Shown: piece after piece, positions 15,477-24,503 of the stretch
Numbering within the stretch: the stretch's first letter is position 1
Layout: each line of letters begins with the position of its first letter
Made by a program: the position numbers and the translations under genes
The notes under the pieces: model-generated
Told to the model about the DNA's origin: nothing
Database searches by the model: none
The model's input: only the letters and a program-made list of their open reading frames with translations
NCBI RefSeq assembly: GCF_019297855.1
Contig: NZ_CP079194.1
Coordinates: 2,529,501 to 2,593,500, forward strand
From: Gymnodinialimonas ceratoperidinii
GTDB lineage: Bacteria; Pseudomonadota; Alphaproteobacteria; Rhodobacterales; Rhodobacteraceae
Direction of reading: 5' to 3'
Length of the DNA stretch: 64,000 bases

Positions 15477-18056
15477 ATGACCCAAGCCCCGCAGCCCGTT
15501 CGCCTCGCCGATTACTCTCCCTTTGGCTACCTGATCGACAGCGTCGAGCTATTCTTCACCCTCGATCCCACCGCCACCCGCGTAAAATCCCGGATCAAGT
15601 TTCGCCCCAATCCCGAAGCAACGGACCCCCGGTTTTTCTTGCATGGTGAGCAGCTTACGCTGATCTCCGCTGCGATCGACGGCGCGCCTGTCTCTCCCGA
15701 CGTGACGGAATATGGCCTCACCTGCCCCGTCCCCAACGCGCCGTTCGTCTGGGAGGCCGAGGTTGAGATCAACCCTCAGGGCAATACCGCGCTGGAAGGG
15801 CTTTACATGTCCAACGGCATGTATTGCACCCAGTGCGAGGCCGAGGGGTTTCGCAAGATCACCTTCTACCCCGACCGCCCCGACGTCATGGCGCCTTTCA
15901 CCGTCCACATCGACAGCGACCTGCCGGTGAAGCTCTCGAACGGCAATCCCGAGGCGTCTGACGGCAGCCTCTGGAACGATCCCTGGCCCAAGCCCGCCTA
16001 TCTGTTCGCGCTGGTCGCGGGCGATCTGGTGGCCCATTCCGATCATTTCACCACCGCTTCCGGCAAGCCTGTCGACCTCAACATCTGGGTGCGCGCGGGC
16101 GACGAGGACAAATGCGCCTACGCCATGGATGCGCTGAAGCGATCGATGAAATGGGACGAGGAGGAATATGGCCGCGAGTATGATCTCGACGTGTTCAACA
16201 TCGTCGCCGTGGACGATTTCAACATGGGCGCGATGGAGAACAAGGGGCTGAACATATTCAATTCGAAGTATGTCCTCGCCTCGCCCGAGACCGCGACCGA
16301 CCGCGATTATGCCTTCATCGAAGCCATCGTCGCGCACGAGTATTTCCACAACTGGACCGGCAACCGGATCACCTGCCGCGACTGGTTCCAGCTTTGCCTG
16401 AAGGAAGGTCTGACCGTCTTCCGCGACCAGCAGTTCTCGGGCGACATGCGCTCCGAGCCGGTGGAGCGGATCGGCAACGTCCTGCAACTGCGCGCGCGCC
16501 AGTTCCGCGAGGATGCAGGCCCCCTCGCCCACAATGTCCGGCCCGAAACCTATATCGAGATCAACAATTTCTACACCGCGACCGTCTATGAGAAAGGCGC
16601 CGAGGTGATCGGTATGCTGCGCACCTATCTGGGCGCGGACCTCTACCGGGCGGGATGCGAGCTCTACTTCGAACGCCACGACGGAGAGGCCTGCACGATC
16701 GAGGATTGGCTCTCCTGCTTCGAAGAAATCGCCGCGACGGACCTGAGCCAGTTCAAGCGCTGGTACAGTCAGGCGGGCACGCCGAAGGTCTCGGCCACAT
16801 GGACGCGCGACGGTGACACGCTGCGCATGACCCTCTCGCAACAGGTGCCGCCGACCCCGGGCCAACCGATGAAAGAGCCTGCGAAGATCCCGGTTTCCAT
16901 GGGACTTCTGGCGGGCGACGGCACCGAGATCCTGCCCTCCACGCTGATCGACCTCGATAGCCCGAGTGTCGACCTCAACTTTGATCTGGCCGAACTCGCT
17001 GGCGGCAAGGCCCCAGATCACGTGGTCCCTTCCTTGCTGCGTGGCTTCTCGGCCCCCGTCATTCTCGACGCCCCGTTGAGCACTCAGGACCGCGCGCTGC
17101 TCCTCGCCCATGACACCGATCCGTTCAACCGGTGGGAAGCCGGGCGCAGCCTGCTCCGCGAGATGCTGCTGGAAGAGATCTGCGCGCGTGACATCTCGGC
17201 GGCGGCCGAAGCGCGCCGCCGTCTGGTCTGGCAGGCGCTGAAGGACTTCTGCGCCGATGCCTCGCTGGACCCGGCCTTCGTGGCGCTGGTGCTGACTTTC
17301 CCCTCCGAGGACGATCTCACCCAAGCCACGGTGGACGCGGGCGTTGTGCCTGACCCGGTGCTGATCTCCGACGTGCGGACAGAGCATATGCGCGCGCTCG
17401 GGTCGTGGATGCAGGACACCCTGATGGACTTCTACAACGCTGTCGATCCGGACACGCCCTATTCGCCCGACGCCGCGAGCGCCGGCAAGCGGGCCCTGCG
17501 CAACACGGCCCTGTCGCTGCTCAGCAATCCCGACAACCTCGATCTGGCGCGCGCGCAGTTCGATGGGGCGACGAACATGACCGATCAGCTGGCCGCGCTC
17601 TCCGTCCTGATCCGCGACGGTGACCGCACCGCCGCGAAAGCCTTCGAGGAGCAATGGCAGCACGACCGTCTGGTGATGGACAAGTGGTTCATGATTTCTG
17701 TCGCCAGCGCGCCTGCGAACGAGGCGCTCAACGCCGCGGCGGCGCTCAGCCAGCACCCGCTTTTCGACTGGCAGAACCCGAACCGGTTCCGGTCGCTGAT
17801 GGGCGGTCTGGTGGCCAATCCGGCCGCCTTCCACGACCCTTCGGGCGCGGGCTACACCTTCGTGACCGATTGGCTCCTGAAGATGGATAGCGCCAACCCG
17901 CAGACCGCCGCGCGCATGTCCACCGCGTTCGAGACATGGCGCCGCTACGACGCGGACCGCCAAGGCATGATGGCCACGGCGCTGGACCGCATGGCCGCCA
18001 CGCCGGACCTGAGCCGGGACCTTGGAGAGATGGTCGCCCGCATGCGCGCGGCCTGA
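15477..18056 (+). CDS. pepN: aminopeptidase N (M1 family)
   Basis: The 859-aa gluzincin removes N-terminal residues from peptides in the cytosol. Substrate motif GAMEN is at residues 251-255. The zinc motif HEYFHNWTGNR starts at His287, and the third ligand Glu is in LKEGLTVFRDQQ. The following Ig-like and helical C-terminal domains match E. coli PepN in length and order. I chose the ATG at 15477, preceded by CCGGAGGACC (GGAGG). An in-frame start 183 nt upstream would add a Cys/Arg-rich stretch with no family match. Confidence 0.96.
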   Translation: MTQAPQPVRLADYSPFGYLIDSVELFFTLDPTATRVKSRIKFRPNPEATDPRFFLHGEQLTLISAAIDGAPVSPDVTEYGLTCPVPNAPFVWEAEVEINPQGNTALEGLYMSNGMYCTQCEAEGFRKITFYPDRPDVMAPFTVHIDSDLPVKLSNGNPEASDGSLWNDPWPKPAYLFALVAGDLVAHSDHFTTASGKPVDLNIWVRAGDEDKCAYAMDALKRSMKWDEEEYGREYDLDVFNIVAVDDFNMGAMENKGLNIFNSKYVLASPETATDRDYAFIEAIVAHEYFHNWTGNRITCRDWFQLCLKEGLTVFRDQQFSGDMRSEPVERIGNVLQLRARQFREDAGPLAHNVRPETYIEINNFYTATVYEKGAEVIGMLRTYLGADLYRAGCELYFERHDGEACTIEDWLSCFEEIAATDLSQFKRWYSQAGTPKVSATWTRDGDTLRMTLSQQVPPTPGQPMKEPAKIPVSMGLLAGDGTEILPSTLIDLDSPSVDLNFDLAELAGGKAPDHVVPSLLRGFSAPVILDAPLSTQDRALLLAHDTDPFNRWEAGRSLLREMLLEEICARDISAAAEARRRLVWQALKDFCADASLDPAFVALVLTFPSEDDLTQATVDAGVVPDPVLISDVRTEHMRALGSWMQDTLMDFYNAVDPDTPYSPDAASAGKRALRNTALSLLSNPDNLDLARAQFDGATNMTDQLAALSVLIRDGDRTAAKAFEEQWQHDRLVMDKWFMISVASAPANEALNAAAALSQHPLFDWQNPNRFRSLMGGLVANPAAFHDPSGAGYTFVTDWLLKMDSANPQTAARMSTAFETWRRYDADRQGMMATALDRMAATPDLSRDLGEMVARMRAA

Positions 18057-18099
18057 CGGGAAATCGTTAAGCGCGCGGGCCGATCGCTAGGCGTGCGCG

Positions 18100-18861
18100 T
18101 TACCGCAACAGGTATGTGGCGCTCCAGACCAGGCCAATGAGGATCGGCTGGTGGATCAGGTAGATCACCAGCGAATAGCGTCCCGGCAGCCCTGCAAGGC
18201 GCGCTGCGCGCGAGGGGGCCGGGTTCGAAAGCCGCGCCCACAATCCGCTCTGCGACGCCAGTTTGGAGGCCGCGATCCCGGCCAGAACCGGGGCGAACCA
18301 CGGGAAGACCGGCTCGTAGTCCACGGTACTCACCCGCACCGTCTGCAGGCCGCTCCACCACCACCAGGGCGCATCAAAAGCGGGTCCGCGCAGCGCGTCG
18401 GGCGCGTAGAACACCGCCACCGCGAGAGCCAATATGACGACCACAGGCAAACGCAGGACCAGCAGCCCAAGCAAGCTGCACAGGGCGATGGCGTGCAGGA
18501 TGCCGAAGAAGACGAAGGCCTGCGGGAACGCGATGTAGGTCCCGAGGCTGACCAATGCGGCCGCCCCCGCGATCATCGCGAAGCGTCGCCAGAAGGCGGG
18601 CCACCGGATGCCCGCGCCGTGGGACAGCCAGAGCCCCACCCCCGCAAGGAAAAGGAACGAGCCCGCCGTGGCGATCGCCAGCCCGCGCCAGAACCCGGTG
18701 CCCGCCGTGCCGGGCGCGACATGGCCGAACATCTCCAGATCGAAGACGAAATGGAATACCGCCATGGCCAGCAAGGCGAGGCTTCGGGCAATGTCGAGCG
18801 CCGGAATGCGTCCGGCTGCGGGCGTCATCGAAGGGCTCAAGGAAGGCGTCGCGTGGGTCAT
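18100..18861 (-). CDS. DUF1624-type membrane protein (YeiB/HGSNAT-like)
   Basis: The 253-aa protein has about six or seven hydrophobic segments. The start MTPAAGRIPALDIARSLALL followed by MAVFHFVFDLEMFG is the signature of the DUF1624 / heparan-alpha-glucosaminide N-acetyltransferase catalytic-domain family, with a conserved Asp near DIAR and a His in the first membrane helix. Some relatives are predicted acyltransferases; the substrate here is unknown. It is convergent with pepN (43-nt gap) and divergent from the next small membrane protein. Confidence 0.8.
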   Translation of the reverse strand: MTHATPSLSPSMTPAAGRIPALDIARSLALLAMAVFHFVFDLEMFGHVAPGTAGTGFWRGLAIATAGSFLFLAGVGLWLSHGAGIRWPAFWRRFAMIAGAAALVSLGTYIAFPQAFVFFGILHAIALCSLLGLLVLRLPVVVILALAVAVFYAPDALRGPAFDAPWWWWSGLQTVRVSTVDYEPVFPWFAPVLAGIAASKLASQSGLWARLSNPAPSRAARLAGLPGRYSLVIYLIHQPILIGLVWSATYLLR

Positions 18862-19045
18862 GGCTCCGGTCTAGCAGCCTGCCTTCGCCTTGCCCATCGG
18901 GCAATCGAGCGAGACCCGCGGCGCAGCCTCCGCCCGCCCTCTCGCTTCCACCCGTTGCGCCACGTCGAGAAAGCCGCGAATGCGCCGCGCGCCGGTCGCA
19001 CGCCTTCCCTGATTTCGGCACAATTGCCGCTCTATATCCAATCCC

Positions 19046-19459
19046 ATGACCGATACATTCGAATATGCCACACGTCCCGGCAGCGCCGGCCTTAGCATCC
19101 TCAGCTTTGCAGGACTGAGCGCCCTTTCCGTCTTTCTCTGGCAAATCACCCCCGGCCTCGTGCTGCTCCTGATGGTGCCGGCGTTTCTGGTCTGTCTGTG
19201 GCAGCTGATGAACGTGCCGACCTACGGCATTCGCATGACGCGGTCGGCGTGGAGCGTGATGGGCGGAGCGGAGGACATCGTGATCCCGACCGCGCAGATC
19301 GCCTACCTGAAGGTCATCATGCGCAGCGAGAACCCGCGGATCGGCCTGATGCTGGATGATGGCACCGAAATCGTCCTGCCCGTCGAATGCCTGCCGGATC
19401 CCTACGATCTCATCCGCGAGGCGACGAACCGCGGTATCCCGGTTCGCGAGCAGGTCTGA
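19046..19459 (+). CDS. small membrane protein (137 aa)
   Basis: Two adjacent membrane helices occupy about residues 12-51. A cytosolic domain follows, with a PH-like beta pattern (TYGIRMTRSAWSVMGG, EDIVIPTAQIAYLKVIMRS, PRIGLMLDDGTEIVLP). The layout of two helices then a small beta domain recalls bacterial PH (bPH2-type) membrane proteins, but I cannot confirm the family. It is divergent from the DUF1624 gene and ends 18 nt before the stop of a gene on the other strand. Confidence 0.7.
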   Translation: MTDTFEYATRPGSAGLSILSFAGLSALSVFLWQITPGLVLLLMVPAFLVCLWQLMNVPTYGIRMTRSAWSVMGGAEDIVIPTAQIAYLKVIMRSENPRIGLMLDDGTEIVLPVECLPDPYDLIREATNRGIPVREQV

Positions 19460-19477
19460 GACCCCGTAACCCTATTT

Positions 19478-20410
19478 CTAAATGCTCTCCGGTCGCGGCG
19501 TCGGCCGCGGCAGGGTGCGATCCCGAGGTGAGGCTCCCTCCCCGTCACGGGTGAGCAGCGGCCGCATGACCGGGCGCGTGGAGGGCACCGGCGCTTGGCA
19601 GTAATCCTGCTCCCGCACCCAATTCCTCATATCCTCGCGCTTGCGCGCGGAATGGAACGGCCCCCAGTCCGCCGCGACGCCGCGCATGCCTTCAGCGACC
19701 ACGTTGTCGCGCGGCACGGTGATGCCCATGATCCGGATGCCACAGCGCAGATTGGCCGCCCCGCTCAGCAGGGCTTCGCCCGAGCCCACGTCGCAATCGC
19801 GCCAGCGCGCGGTGGCGGGCGCGATCTGTACCAGCCCGAACCAACGTCCGCCGCCGCCCACGGCGCGCGGGTTGTGCGTGCTTTCATGCCACGCCAGCGC
19901 CGAGATCAGGCCGGTCCAGAAGGCCGCGCGTTGCTCGGGGCTGGCCTCCAGGTAGCCGGGGCACCAGGCGCGGATGTCATTCGGCTCGGTCTCAAGCAGA
20001 GACGCGCCGGGACCGCGCAGGGCCGAGAGGACGGCTTGCGTCCAACGTCCGCCGCGCGGGTGTTCATCCCACCGGGCCGCCGGGACGGCCCATATATCGC
20101 GCTGCACCGGGCGCAGGCTGGATGCTGGCGCCAACTCACTGATTTCAGGGGCTTCTTCGACGGCGGGGATGTCAATCTCAGGGGCCTCGGCACCCGGATC
20201 GGGCACGTGGAGCAACGTCGCCGCTCCCGGCTCGGCCCCTTCCAGTACCGTGTCGGCTCCGACAACGCCAGACGTGACTTCGACGGCCGCTTGGGCCTGT
20301 TCTGCGACCGCTTCACCCACGCCTTCCACCTGCCCCAAGGCAAGTCCGGGCGCGAAGGCCCCGGCGGCTGAAAGCACGCCGGCGATTGTGAAAAGACGCA
20401 GAGCGTCCAT
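19478..20410 (-). CDS. exported SLT-like transglycosylase paralog 1
   Basis: The 310-aa protein has a signal peptide (MDALRLFTIAGVLSAAG, cleavage near ALG-Q) and a spacer rich in Glu/Ala/Pro. The C-terminal lysozyme-fold domain carries a probable catalytic Glu in LAWHESTHNPRAVGGGGRW, followed by FGLVQIAPATARWRD. The same block, with VPRDNVVAEGMRGVAADWGP and a terminal Cys, recurs in the neighbouring lipoprotein at 20526-21149, so the two are tandem paralogs. It probably acts on peptidoglycan. I chose the ATG at 20410 because the signal peptide starts there; 21 in-frame codons upstream do not fit. Confidence 0.78.
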   Translation of the reverse strand: MDALRLFTIAGVLSAAGAFAPGLALGQVEGVGEAVAEQAQAAVEVTSGVVGADTVLEGAEPGAATLLHVPDPGAEAPEIDIPAVEEAPEISELAPASSLRPVQRDIWAVPAARWDEHPRGGRWTQAVLSALRGPGASLLETEPNDIRAWCPGYLEASPEQRAAFWTGLISALAWHESTHNPRAVGGGGRWFGLVQIAPATARWRDCDVGSGEALLSGAANLRCGIRIMGITVPRDNVVAEGMRGVAADWGPFHSARKREDMRNWVREQDYCQAPVPSTRPVMRPLLTRDGEGASPRDRTLPRPTPRPESI

Positions 20411-20525
20411 GGGCAGCCACCCCCCCGGGTTTGGCACAGACTGTACATGCCCGAAATTTATGCAGTTTTGCAAGGGGTTGGGTCAGACCCACCCCCAAGC
20501 ATGGCAGACGCGCCCTAAAGGCAGG

Positions 20526-21149
20526 TTAAAGGGTGCAATAGGGCTGCGACGAAATCCACTGTCGCATCTCTTCGCGCTTCGAGCCTTGAACGAAGGGCCC
20601 CCAATCGGCAGCGACACCGCCTCGGCTGGCCGCAACGACACCGTCGCGCGGGACCGTCTGGGCCCAAATGCGCATGGCGCAGGCGACATTGGCATCACCG
20701 TCGAGGAGCGCCTGACCGCTGGTGGCCGCGCAGCCGTAGTGCCGCGCCGTGGCGGGGCTGATCTGGACGAGGCCGAACCACCGACCGCCGCCGCCCACGG
20801 CCTGCTGGTTCCACGTGCTCTCGTGGCGGGCGAGCGCCGACATGAGACCGGTCCAGAAGGCCTGCCGGTTCTCCAGCGGGGCGTCGGGGTAGGCCGGGCA
20901 CCAGTTGGCGATATCGGCCGGCAGCACCGTTGGCAGCACGGCGGCATGGGTTTCCAGCGCGGAGAAGGCGGTTGCCGTCCAGGAGGCGCCATCGGGGCGG
21001 TGATCCCACCGCATCACGGGCACTTCGACAACGGCGGCTTCTCTCTCGAAGCCCGGCAGCGAGACATCGGACAGGGCGTTGCAGGCCGTCAGGCCGATCA
21101 CGGCAATCAGACTCACGCCGAGGCGGGTCATACGGGAAAGGATACTCAT
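20526..21149 (-). CDS. SLT-like transglycosylase lipoprotein, paralog 2
   Basis: The 207-aa lipoprotein has lipobox LTAC (Cys near residue 23) after a short signal helix beginning MSILSRMTRLG. The catalytic-like domain is collinear with paralog 1: ALARHESTWNQQAVGGGGRW, FGLVQISPATARHYGC, VPRDGVVAASRGGVAADWGP. It lacks the long Glu/Pro spacer and is anchored by lipid instead of released. Presumed role: cleavage or binding of murein from the membrane face. The start was chosen by the signal sequence (ATG 21149). The next gene in the same direction has its terminator before this gene. Confidence 0.78.
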   Translation of the reverse strand: MSILSRMTRLGVSLIAVIGLTACNALSDVSLPGFEREAAVVEVPVMRWDHRPDGASWTATAFSALETHAAVLPTVLPADIANWCPAYPDAPLENRQAFWTGLMSALARHESTWNQQAVGGGGRWFGLVQISPATARHYGCAATSGQALLDGDANVACAMRIWAQTVPRDGVVAASRGGVAADWGPFVQGSKREEMRQWISSQPYCTL

Positions 21150-21287
21150 CACTCTAATCACTCTTGCATGGCAGTCATTTGCAGACCGACCGGAGGTGCG
21201 CGGCCAGACGGGGCAAATCAAGCCAGAGGCCTGTGCAGACAGGAAAAAGCGGCTGAATCCCGCCCAAAATGTCTCGTTTCAACGCAA

Positions 21288-21322
21288 AAAGGCCGAAGCG
21301 CCCCTATAGCGCTCCGGCCTTT
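21288..21322 (-). terminator. intrinsic terminator of the PfpI-like gene
   Basis: Read on the minus strand: AAAGGCCG, an unpaired base, AGCGC, a 7-nt loop and the complementary arm, followed by TTTTT. The stem is 13 bp with one mismatch. It lies 38 nt past the stop of the PfpI/DJ-1 gene and before the transglycosylase lipoprotein gene, so it separates two transcripts. Confidence 0.85.
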
Positions 21323-21359
21323 CCAGCGTTCATCGGGCCGGTTCAAGCCCGCGAAAGAA

Positions 21360-21920
21360 TCAGGCGGCGTCGCGTTCGTGACGGCCTTCCTTCACCTCTT
21401 CGATGATCTTGTTGACGAAGGCGTCGAGGTCATCGGGATTGCGGCTGGTGATGATCCCGTTGGAAATCGCCACTTCGCTGTCTTCCCACTTCGCGCCTGC
21501 GTTGATCAGGTCGGTCTTGATCGAGGGGTAGGACGTCATCTCGCGGCCTTCGACGACACCGGCTTCCACCAGCATCCAGGGGCCGTGGCAAATCGCAGCG
21601 ACGATCTTGCCGGAATCGACGAACTTCTTGACCAGCGAAACCGCCTCGGACTTGGTGCGCAGGATATCGGGGTTGATCTGGCCACCGGGCAGAACCAGCG
21701 CGTGGTAATCGTCGTGGTTCACCTGGTCGATCGTCAGGTCGACGCTGACCTTGTCGCCCCAATTGTCGTTGTCCCAACCGGTGATCTCACCGGATTCCGG
21801 GGCCGCGACATGCACTTCCGCGCCGGCGTCGCGCAATTTTTTCAGCGGCACCTCCAGCTCCGATTGCTCGAAACCGTGGGTGGACATGATCAGGATCTTT
21901 GCGTTGCTCATCTCGGGCAT
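21360..21920 (-). CDS. PfpI/YhbO-type DJ-1 superfamily protein
   Basis: The 186-aa protein has the class I amidotransferase-like fold. The nucleophile elbow is Cys111-His112 in [15 protein letters not shown], and an acidic partner, Glu18, lies in [12 protein letters not shown]. This matches YhbO/PfpI, reported as stress-protective deglycase/protease-like enzymes whose true activity is disputed. It is cytosolic and a monocistron by its own terminator. An ATG three codons further in (MSNAK) is an alternative start. Divergent from gatB. Confidence 0.9.
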   Translation of the reverse strand: MPEMSNAKILIMSTHGFEQSELEVPLKKLRDAGAEVHVAAPESGEITGWDNDNWGDKVSVDLTIDQVNHDDYHALVLPGGQINPDILRTKSEAVSLVKKFVDSGKIVAAICHGPWMLVEAGVVEGREMTSYPSIKTDLINAGAKWEDSEVAISNGIITSRNPDDLDAFVNKIIEEVKEGRHERDAA

Positions 21921-22044
21921 GGCGTTTCTCTCCTATTATTTGGTTACAGGAGGCCAACGTGTGGTGACCGCTCGTGTTCCATCACACTCTTGCCCGGCCC
22001 CCGCCCCTGCCCTAAACCACCTCCGACACTTTCCGGAGGCTCCC

Positions 22045-23559
22045 ATGCTCGACCTGACCTACGACACACCGAAACCCCGCGTGATCTCGGGCGCCAAGCA
22101 AGATTGGGAGCTTGTGATCGGAATGGAGGTTCACGCGCAGGTCTCCACCAACGCCAAGCTGTTCTCGGGCGCGTCGACCAAATTTGGCGCCGAGCCGAAC
22201 TCCAACGTGGCCTTCGTGGACGCGGGCATGCCCGGCATGTTGCCTGTCATCAACGAGGCCTGCGTGGCGCAGGCGGTGCGCACGGGTCTTGGGCTGAAGG
22301 CAGAGATCAACCTCGCCTCGGCCTTCGACCGGAAAAATTACTTCTACCCCGACCTGCCGCAGGGCTACCAGATCAGCCAGCTCTACCACCCGATCGTGGG
22401 CGAAGGCGAAGTGCTGGTGGAACTGGGCGACGGCTCTGCCCGCATCGTGCGGATCGAGCGCATCCATCTGGAACAGGACGCGGGCAAGTCGATTCACGAC
22501 ATGGACCCGGCGCTGTCCTTCGTGGATCTCAACCGCACCGGCGTCGCGCTGATGGAGATCGTCTCCAAGCCCGACATCCGCTCGCCCGAGGAAGCCGCGG
22601 CCTATGTGGTGAAGTTGCGCCAGATCATGCTCTACCTCGGCACCTGCGACGGCAACATGCAGAACGGCAACCTGCGCGCTGACGTGAACGTCTCGGTCTG
22701 CGCGCCGGGTCAGTACGAGAAATACCAGGAGACGCAGGATTTCTCGCATCTCGGCACCCGTTGCGAGATCAAGAACATGAACTCCATGCGCTTCATCCAG
22801 CAGGCCATCGAGGTCGAGGCCAAGCGCCAGATCGCGATTATCGAGAACGGCGGCACGGTCGATCAGGAAACCCGCCTCTACGATCCCGACCGCGGCGAGA
22901 CGCGCTCGATGCGGTCCAAGGAAGAGGCGCACGACTACCGCTACTTCCCCGATCCCGACCTGCTGCCGCTGGTCTTCGATCAGGCCTACGTCGACGAGAT
23001 CGAAGCGAACTTGCCGGAACTGCCCGACGCCAAGAAGGCGCGGTTCATCGGCGATTTCGGCCTGTCGGATTATGACGCCAGCGTCCTAACCGCCGATGTC
23101 GTTGCGGCGCAATATTTCGAGGCGGTGACCGCCGGCACCAAGAACGGCAAGCTGGCCGCGAACTGGGTCATCAACGAGCTGTTCGGCCGCCTCAAGAAGG
23201 ACGAGCGCCAGATTGCCGACAGTCCGGTCACGCCCGCGCAGCTGGCGGAACTGATCGAGCTGATCGGCGCGGACACGATTTCGGGCAAGATCGCCAAGGA
23301 TGTGTTCGAGATCAGCTACACCACCGGCCGCTCGCCGGGGGAGATCGTCGAAACCGAGGGGCTGAAGCAGGTGACCGACACCGGTGCCATCGAGGCCGCG
23401 GTGGACGAGATCATCGCCAACAACCCCGATCAGGTCGAGAAGGCCAAGCAGAACCCGAAGCTCGCGGGCTGGTTCGTGGGTCAGGTCATGAAAGCCACTG
23501 GCGGCAAGGCCAACCCGAAGGCGGTCAACCAGATCGTGGCGCAGAAGCTGAACGGCTGA
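22045..23559 (+). CDS. gatB: Asp-tRNA(Asn)/Glu-tRNA(Gln) amidotransferase subunit B
   Basis: The 504-aa GatB binds misacylated tRNA and phosphorylates the Glu or Asp side chain before ammonia from GatA is added. Seen: [63 protein letters not shown], and the C-terminal YqeY-like tail ending [17 protein letters not shown]. The ATG at 22045 is preceded by TTTCCGGAGGC. gatA and gatC are not adjacent. The stop codon lies inside an 8-bp hairpin (23551-23568). Confidence 0.97.
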   Translation: MLDLTYDTPKPRVISGAKQDWELVIGMEVHAQVSTNAKLFSGASTKFGAEPNSNVAFVDAGMPGMLPVINEACVAQAVRTGLGLKAEINLASAFDRKNYFYPDLPQGYQISQLYHPIVGEGEVLVELGDGSARIVRIERIHLEQDAGKSIHDMDPALSFVDLNRTGVALMEIVSKPDIRSPEEAAAYVVKLRQIMLYLGTCDGNMQNGNLRADVNVSVCAPGQYEKYQETQDFSHLGTRCEIKNMNSMRFIQQAIEVEAKRQIAIIENGGTVDQETRLYDPDRGETRSMRSKEEAHDYRYFPDPDLLPLVFDQAYVDEIEANLPELPDAKKARFIGDFGLSDYDASVLTADVVAAQYFEAVTAGTKNGKLAANWVINELFGRLKKDERQIADSPVTPAQLAELIELIGADTISGKIAKDVFEISYTTGRSPGEIVETEGLKQVTDTGAIEAAVDEIIANNPDQVEKAKQNPKLAGWFVGQVMKATGGKANPKAVNQIVAQKLNG

Positions 23560-23568
23560 ACAGCCGTT
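23551..23568 (+). other. hairpin containing the gatB stop codon
   Basis: AACGGCTG-AA-CAGCCGTT is a perfect 8-bp inverted repeat followed by TC. The TGA stop of gatB (23557-23559) is inside it. It might stabilise the 3' end or act together with the second hairpin downstream; function is inferred only from position. Confidence 0.5.
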
Positions 23569-23605
23569 TCATGCCGATCCTGAAGGTGTCGGCGCCCACA
23601 TATGA

Positions 23606-23640
23606 CCCCGCCGCTCGGATTGATCTCCGGCGGCGGGGTT
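23606..23640 (+). terminator. probable gatB terminator
   Basis: CCCCGCCGC, a 15-nt loop, then GCGGCGGGG and TTAACTTT. The stem is a strong 9 bp, and the U-tract is short and broken. It lies 47 nt after the gatB stop and well before the next gene. Confidence 0.65.
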
Positions 23641-23777
23641 AACTTTGGCCGGGGCAGGCTCGCCCGCGCTTTGCGCACAGGAAATCAGCAAGTCCCCGCC
23701 GGACTGCCCGGAATGCCATTGCGCCTCTCACCCGTCCGGCCTAAACAACGCCGCCCTTACCAGCAGCCGAGGCGTTT

Positions 23778-24206
23778 ATGAGAACCGAATACAAAGTTGT
23801 CCCCGCCCCCGAGAAAGCCCGCAAGCAGCGTGGCCTGAAAGGCGCGGCGCTCTTCGCCCGCTCCGTGGAGGAGCTGATGAACGAGATGGCCGCCGACGGC
23901 TGGACCTACCTGCGCGCCGATACGCTGCCGCAGGAAGAGCGCGCGGGCCTGACCAACAAGACGACGGTCTACCGCAACCTGCTGGTGTTCCAACGGGTCG
24001 TGGACGGCTCGCGGGACGAGTCGCTGGCCGATGAAATCGAGCTGGAGGCCGACGCGGACGAGACGCCTGACGAGGTTGGCGACAGCGACGATGCGGACGA
24101 AGCTGACAACGACAGCGACGAGGAGGTGACAAATCTCTGGAAGACCGACGACGCGACGCCAAAACCCCTAGTCGCGAAGCGTCAGGGCCAGGGCGTGGAT
24201 CTCTGA
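23778..24206 (+). CDS. DUF4177-type protein (142 aa)
   Basis: The N-terminal half is the small DUF4177-like fold: MRTEYKVVPAPEKARK, SVEELMNEMAADGWTYLRAD, TVYRNLLVFQR. The C-terminal half (about residues 75-142) is very acidic, with runs of Asp/Glu such as DADETPDEVGDSDDADEAD, and is probably disordered. Function unknown. Its last 39 nt overlap the end of bolA on the opposite strand (24168-24206), so the two mRNAs are complementary there. Confidence 0.75.
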   Translation: MRTEYKVVPAPEKARKQRGLKGAALFARSVEELMNEMAADGWTYLRADTLPQEERAGLTNKTTVYRNLLVFQRVVDGSRDESLADEIELEADADETPDEVGDSDDADEADNDSDEEVTNLWKTDDATPKPLVAKRQGQGVDL

Positions 24207-24428
24207 CATCAGGTCCTTGCCGATGGCGTCATGCACCATCCGGTGCCGCGCGATGCGGCTAACACCCTGAAACTTCTCGCTTTCGAGAAAAACGTTGAAG
24301 TGGCTCTCGCCGCCTTCCTGAAATCCCGCGTGGCCCCGGTGGGCCTCGCTATCATCCACAACTTCCAACACGCGCGGCGCGAAGGCCTGTCGCAAAGCTG
24401 CTTCAATTTTCTCTGCCCGTGTCGTCAT
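24168..24428 (-). CDS. BolA family protein
   Basis: The 86-aa protein has the class II KH-like BolA fold. Core residues are LEVVDDSEAHRGHAG, GESHFNVFLESEKFQGVSR, the nearby RHRMVHDAIGKDLMSEIHAL helix and the closing LTLRD. BolA proteins pair with monothiol glutaredoxins around a [2Fe-2S] cluster, with His as likely ligand, and influence iron handling or transcription. The ATG at 24428 is chosen because MTTRAEKIEAAL starts the family. It is divergent from the J-domain gene, a pairing common in alphaproteobacteria. Confidence 0.92.
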   Translation of the reverse strand: MTTRAEKIEAALRQAFAPRVLEVVDDSEAHRGHAGFQEGGESHFNVFLESEKFQGVSRIARHRMVHDAIGKDLMSEIHALALTLRD

Positions 24429-24503
24429 TTTAACCCTCTCAGACCTTCCCCTCAGCCGCCAAAACACTAAACTGCTTACTCCCAATAATACAGGTGCGTT
24501 CCC

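Noticed and set aside
15549..17963. 804-codon minus-strand open frame
   Set aside because: Complete antisense of pepN with a codon-position artefact composition.
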